From Eubacteriaceae bacterium (GTDB lineage Bacteria > Bacillota_A > Clostridia > Eubacteriales > Anaerofustaceae), in contig JAITGT010000056.1 in the NCBI GenBank assembly GCA_031280495.1, positions 1-7,205 on the forward strand: a stretch of 7,205 bases of DNA. The letters are read 5' to 3'. Each line of letters starts with the position of its first letter. The first letter of the stretch is position 1. The notes under the pieces were generated by a model. The model had not been told where the DNA came from, did not search any database, and saw only the letters and a program-made list of their open reading frames with translations. A program made the translations under genes and the position numbers. This document shows, in pieces, positions 5,857 through 7,205 of this stretch.

Positions 5857-6092
5857 TCCTGCAGGCTCAGCTCGACATACACGGGATGAACGCATTCGAG
5901 GCGGAAGAGGCCCTCAAGGATTTTTTGGACACGCTTGGCGGCGACGTGGACGAAGTTGTCGTCGTTCACGGCTACAAAGGCGGAACTGTATTGCGCGACA
6001 TGGTTCGCTCCACGTTTCGCCACAAAAAGATAAAGCGAAAGCTTGTGTCCATGAACCAGGGAATTACCATTTTTCTGATGAAGAAAGACTGA
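5853..6092 (+). CDS. Stand-alone Smr-domain protein
   Basis: This 79-residue protein is almost entirely one Smr (small MutS-related) domain, a fold found as the C-terminal nuclease domain of MutS2 and in stand-alone proteins linked to nucleic-acid cleavage or ribosome rescue. The family's LDxHG is seen as LDIHGMNAFEAEEAL (7-21) and the HGxxxG loop as VVHGYKGGTVLRDMV (37-51); NQGITIFLM (68-76) forms the last strand. The loop reads HGYKGG rather than the commoner HGKGTG, so cleavage activity is not assured. The GTG start overlaps the rlmB stop (GTGA) and has GAGG at 5841-5844. The domain is complete but has no partner domain. It is the last gene of the cluster and is followed by two hairpins. 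Confidence 0.82.
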   Translation: MILQAQLDIHGMNAFEAEEALKDFLDTLGGDVDEVVVVHGYKGGTVLRDMVRSTFRHKKIKRKLVSMNQGITIFLMKKD

Positions 6093-6105
6093 GAGAAGCG
6101 CTGCA

Positions 6106-6125
6106 GAGGCATATATTGATGCCTC
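6106..6125. repeat. Hairpin preceding the cluster terminator
   Basis: GAGGCAT (6106-6112) and ATGCCTC (6119-6125) form a perfect 7-bp stem with a 6-nt loop, 13 nt after the Smr stop. No T-run follows, so it is not itself a terminator. It may stabilise the 3' end of the plus-strand transcript. It also lies downstream of nth on the minus strand. Confidence 0.5.
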
Positions 6126-6142
6126 AAAGCCAGGCGAGGGAG

Positions 6143-6172
6143 CAGGCGCCGCCTTTGGCGCCTGTTTTTTTT
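6143..6172 (+). terminator. Strong intrinsic terminator of the rplI-dnaB-rlmB-smr cluster
   Basis: CAGGCGCC (6143-6150) pairs perfectly with GGCGCCTG (6157-6164) around GCCTTT, followed by eight T's (6165-6172). There is no A-run on the left side, so on the minus strand it would be a hairpin without a U-tract and a poor terminator for nth. Confidence 0.93.
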
Positions 6173-6182
6173 GCGCATGCCC

Positions 6183-6845
6183 TTATGCGCCCGCGCCCCC
6201 CGCTTCCGCGCGCGCCGCGCCTGCCTCGCCGCTTTCGCAGTAGGCGAGAAGCGCGCACCCTTGGCAGGCAGGCTTTCTTGCATGGCAAACGTCGCGGCCG
6301 TGGCGAATGAGCAGGTGATGGGCAAGGGACCACTCGTTTTTTGGCAGGCAAGCATTCAGGTCCTTTTCCGTTTGAAGCGGATTGGCCGCCCTTGCAAGGC
6401 CGAGGCGGTTGGAAACGCGAAAGACGTGCGTGTCCACTGCGATCGCGTCTTGGCCAAACGCGTTGGATGCGACAACATTTGCGGTTTTGCGGCCTATCCC
6501 GGGCAGGCGGACCAATTCGTCCACGGTTTCTGGCAGCATTCCCCCATGTTCGCGAAGCAAAATTTCGGACATGGAGACGATGTTTTTTGCTTTGGCGTTT
6601 GAAAGGCCGCAAGGGCGAATAACCCTCTGCAGCCTGTCAACGCCCATTTCCGCGATCGCCTGCGGCGTGCTTGCCTGAGAGAAGAGAGACTTTGTGACAA
6701 TGTTTACCCGTTTGTCTGTGCACTGGGCGGAAAGGATCGTTGCCACGGCAAGTTCATACGGCGTTTCATAGTCAAGCCCGCAGCGGGCGTCTGGATAAGA
6801 CTTTTTGAGGGCGGCGAGAATAGCCAGGGCGGTTTCGTTGTCCAT
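6183..6845 (-). CDS. nth: Endonuclease III (DNA glycosylase/AP lyase)
   Basis: Nth removes oxidised pyrimidines from DNA and nicks the resulting abasic site in base excision repair. The 220-residue product follows the E. coli protein (211 aa) nearly residue for residue: ILSAQ at 37-41, helix-hairpin-helix LPGIGRKTANVV (114-125) with catalytic Lys120, AVDTHVFRVSNR with Asp138, and the 4Fe-4S loop C-x6-C-x2-C-x5-C at Cys187, 194, 197 and 203. The frame stays open far upstream (to 7190), but MDNETALAIL at 6845 is the homologous start. A promoter with perfect TATAAT lies 7 nt before that ATG, and no ribosome binding site is visible, suggesting a leaderless message. After the last cysteine comes a 17-residue Ala/Gly-rich tail (ESGEAGAARAEAGGAGA) not expected in the core family. 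nth converges on the rplI-dnaB cluster. Confidence 0.97.
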   Translation of the reverse strand: MDNETALAILAALKKSYPDARCGLDYETPYELAVATILSAQCTDKRVNIVTKSLFSQASTPQAIAEMGVDRLQRVIRPCGLSNAKAKNIVSMSEILLREHGGMLPETVDELVRLPGIGRKTANVVASNAFGQDAIAVDTHVFRVSNRLGLARAANPLQTEKDLNACLPKNEWSLAHHLLIRHGRDVCHARKPACQGCALLAYCESGEAGAARAEAGGAGA

Positions 6846-6852
6846 TTGGCTT

Positions 6853-6881
6853 ATTATAGCAGGCGAAGGCTTGCTGGGCAA
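6853..6881 (-). promoter_or_regulatory. Promoter of nth, implying a leaderless transcript
   Basis: On the minus strand TTGCCC (6881-6876) and a perfect TATAAT (6858-6853) are 17 bp apart. Only 7 bases separate the -10 box from the nth ATG (6845), so transcription would start at or within a base or two of the start codon. No other minus-strand promoter was noticed in the divergent region. Confidence 0.65.
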
Positions 6882-6894
6882 TGGGGGCCAAGCG

Positions 6895-6907
6895 CGCCAA
6901 ATTGGCG
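6895..6907. promoter_or_regulatory. Palindrome in the nth/ytxH-like divergent intergenic region
   Basis: CGCCAA-A-TTGGCG is a perfect 6+6 inverted repeat around one base. It lies 14 bp upstream of the nth -35 element and 77 bp before the ATG of the divergent gene, so it could serve either. It does not match the Bacillus-type LexA box. Its function is unknown. Confidence 0.35.
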
Positions 6908-6984
6908 TCGAGTGCGAAATTGCCTGCATACTTTTCGCCAATGTGCGCAAAATCGTTAAGACAAAAGATATTTGGGAGGGACAA

Positions 6985-7200
6985 ATGGACGACAGAGTGA
7001 AAGTTATTGTAGGAGTCGCTGCCGTTTCCGCCATTGGCGCAGGGGTGAGCCTTCTGCTGTCCGACAAGGGCGAGAATTTTGTGGAGCGCAGCCGAAAGGC
7101 GATCGCGCATAAGGTTGGCCGGGGCGTCGACTCAGCGGCTAGCGCCACTTCGGAGACGCTGCACAACGTCGCGGACAAAATTTCCAACACGTTTTCGTAA
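6985..7200 (+). CDS. Small membrane protein, YtxH-like
   Basis: This 71-residue protein begins MDDRVKVIVGVAAVSAIGAG. Residues about 6-25 form one hydrophobic, Gly/Ala-rich membrane helix, followed by a short SDKGENFVERSRKAI segment resembling the YtxH family pattern (membrane helix, small turn, basic amphipathic helix), and a polar tail rich in Ala, Ser and Lys (about 45-71). YtxH-type proteins are small envelope or stress-associated proteins of unclear function. The ATG at 6985 is set by GGGAGGG (6974-6980) at a 4-nt distance; the in-frame TTG codons upstream lack such a site. It is divergent from nth. The gene is complete and ends 5 nt before the window edge. That it is real is likely; the family name is tentative. 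Confidence 0.6.
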   Translation: MDDRVKVIVGVAAVSAIGAGVSLLLSDKGENFVERSRKAIAHKVGRGVDSAASATSETLHNVADKISNTFS

Positions 7201-7205
7201 GCCTG

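Noticed and set aside
5816..6310. Possible 164-residue gene at 5816-6310 on the plus strand
   Set aside because: It crosses rlmB, the smr gene, a terminator and the nth 3' end in an alternate frame and has Arg/Pro-rich composition typical of GC-rich shadow frames.
6805..6984. Upstream extension of the YtxH-like protein to 6805
   Set aside because: It would overlap the nth start and promoter on the other strand; the ATG at 6985 has a strong ribosome binding site and starts a typical small membrane protein.
6846..7190. Long N-terminal extension of nth to 7190 on the minus strand
   Set aside because: Those residues have no endonuclease III similarity and overlap the YtxH-like gene antisense; the ATG at 6845 matches the family start.

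Overview
The window looks like a bacterial chromosome of moderate GC content with AT-rich intergenic regions. Strong AGGAGG-type ribosome binding sites, frequent TTG/GTG starts, U-tract terminators and the rplI-dnaB pairing suggest a Gram-positive anaerobe, most likely Clostridia-like Bacillota. A leaderless-looking nth promoter would also fit an actinobacterium, so the phylum is an inference. No rRNA, tRNA, CRISPR array, insertion sequence or phage gene is visible.

Layout. Positions 1-459 hold the 3' half of a formate/nitrite-transporter (FNT) family channel. After about 290 bp with a possible weak terminator and one strong promoter comes a two-gene one-carbon operon (754-2235): a methyltetrahydrofolate:corrinoid methyltransferase of the AcsE/MtgA type and a B12-binding corrinoid protein of the MtbC/MttC type, closed by a textbook terminator. 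Its promoter has a near-consensus -35 and a perfect TATAAT at 17-bp spacing, and a perfect 8+8 palindrome covers the -10 box. A TetR-type regulator follows (2393-3040), then a GC-rich structured 3' region ending in a terminator.

From 3309 to 6092 lies a tightly packed housekeeping cluster: rplI (ribosomal protein L9, TTG start), dnaB (replicative helicase, 1 nt after rplI, no visible ribosome binding site), rlmB (23S rRNA 2'-O-methyltransferase, TTG start) and a stand-alone Smr-domain protein (GTG start overlapping the rlmB stop). A strong terminator ends it. On the minus strand nth (endonuclease III) runs back toward that terminator, and a small YtxH-like membrane protein is transcribed away from nth.

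How the parts may work together. The corrinoid protein should carry a methyl group on cobalt and the methyltransferase should exchange it with tetrahydrofolate. The usual third component, a substrate-specific methyltransferase (MttB or MtaB type), and a corrinoid reductive activator are absent from the window. The FNT channel could move formate, the other entry to the folate one-carbon pool, but this link rests only on proximity. The regulator next door is a reasonable candidate for binding the palindrome. The most interesting unexplained signals are this incomplete methyl-relay operon with its operator, a long AT-rich inverted repeat between its two genes, the structured RNA-like region at 3047-3187, and the apparently leaderless nth promoter.
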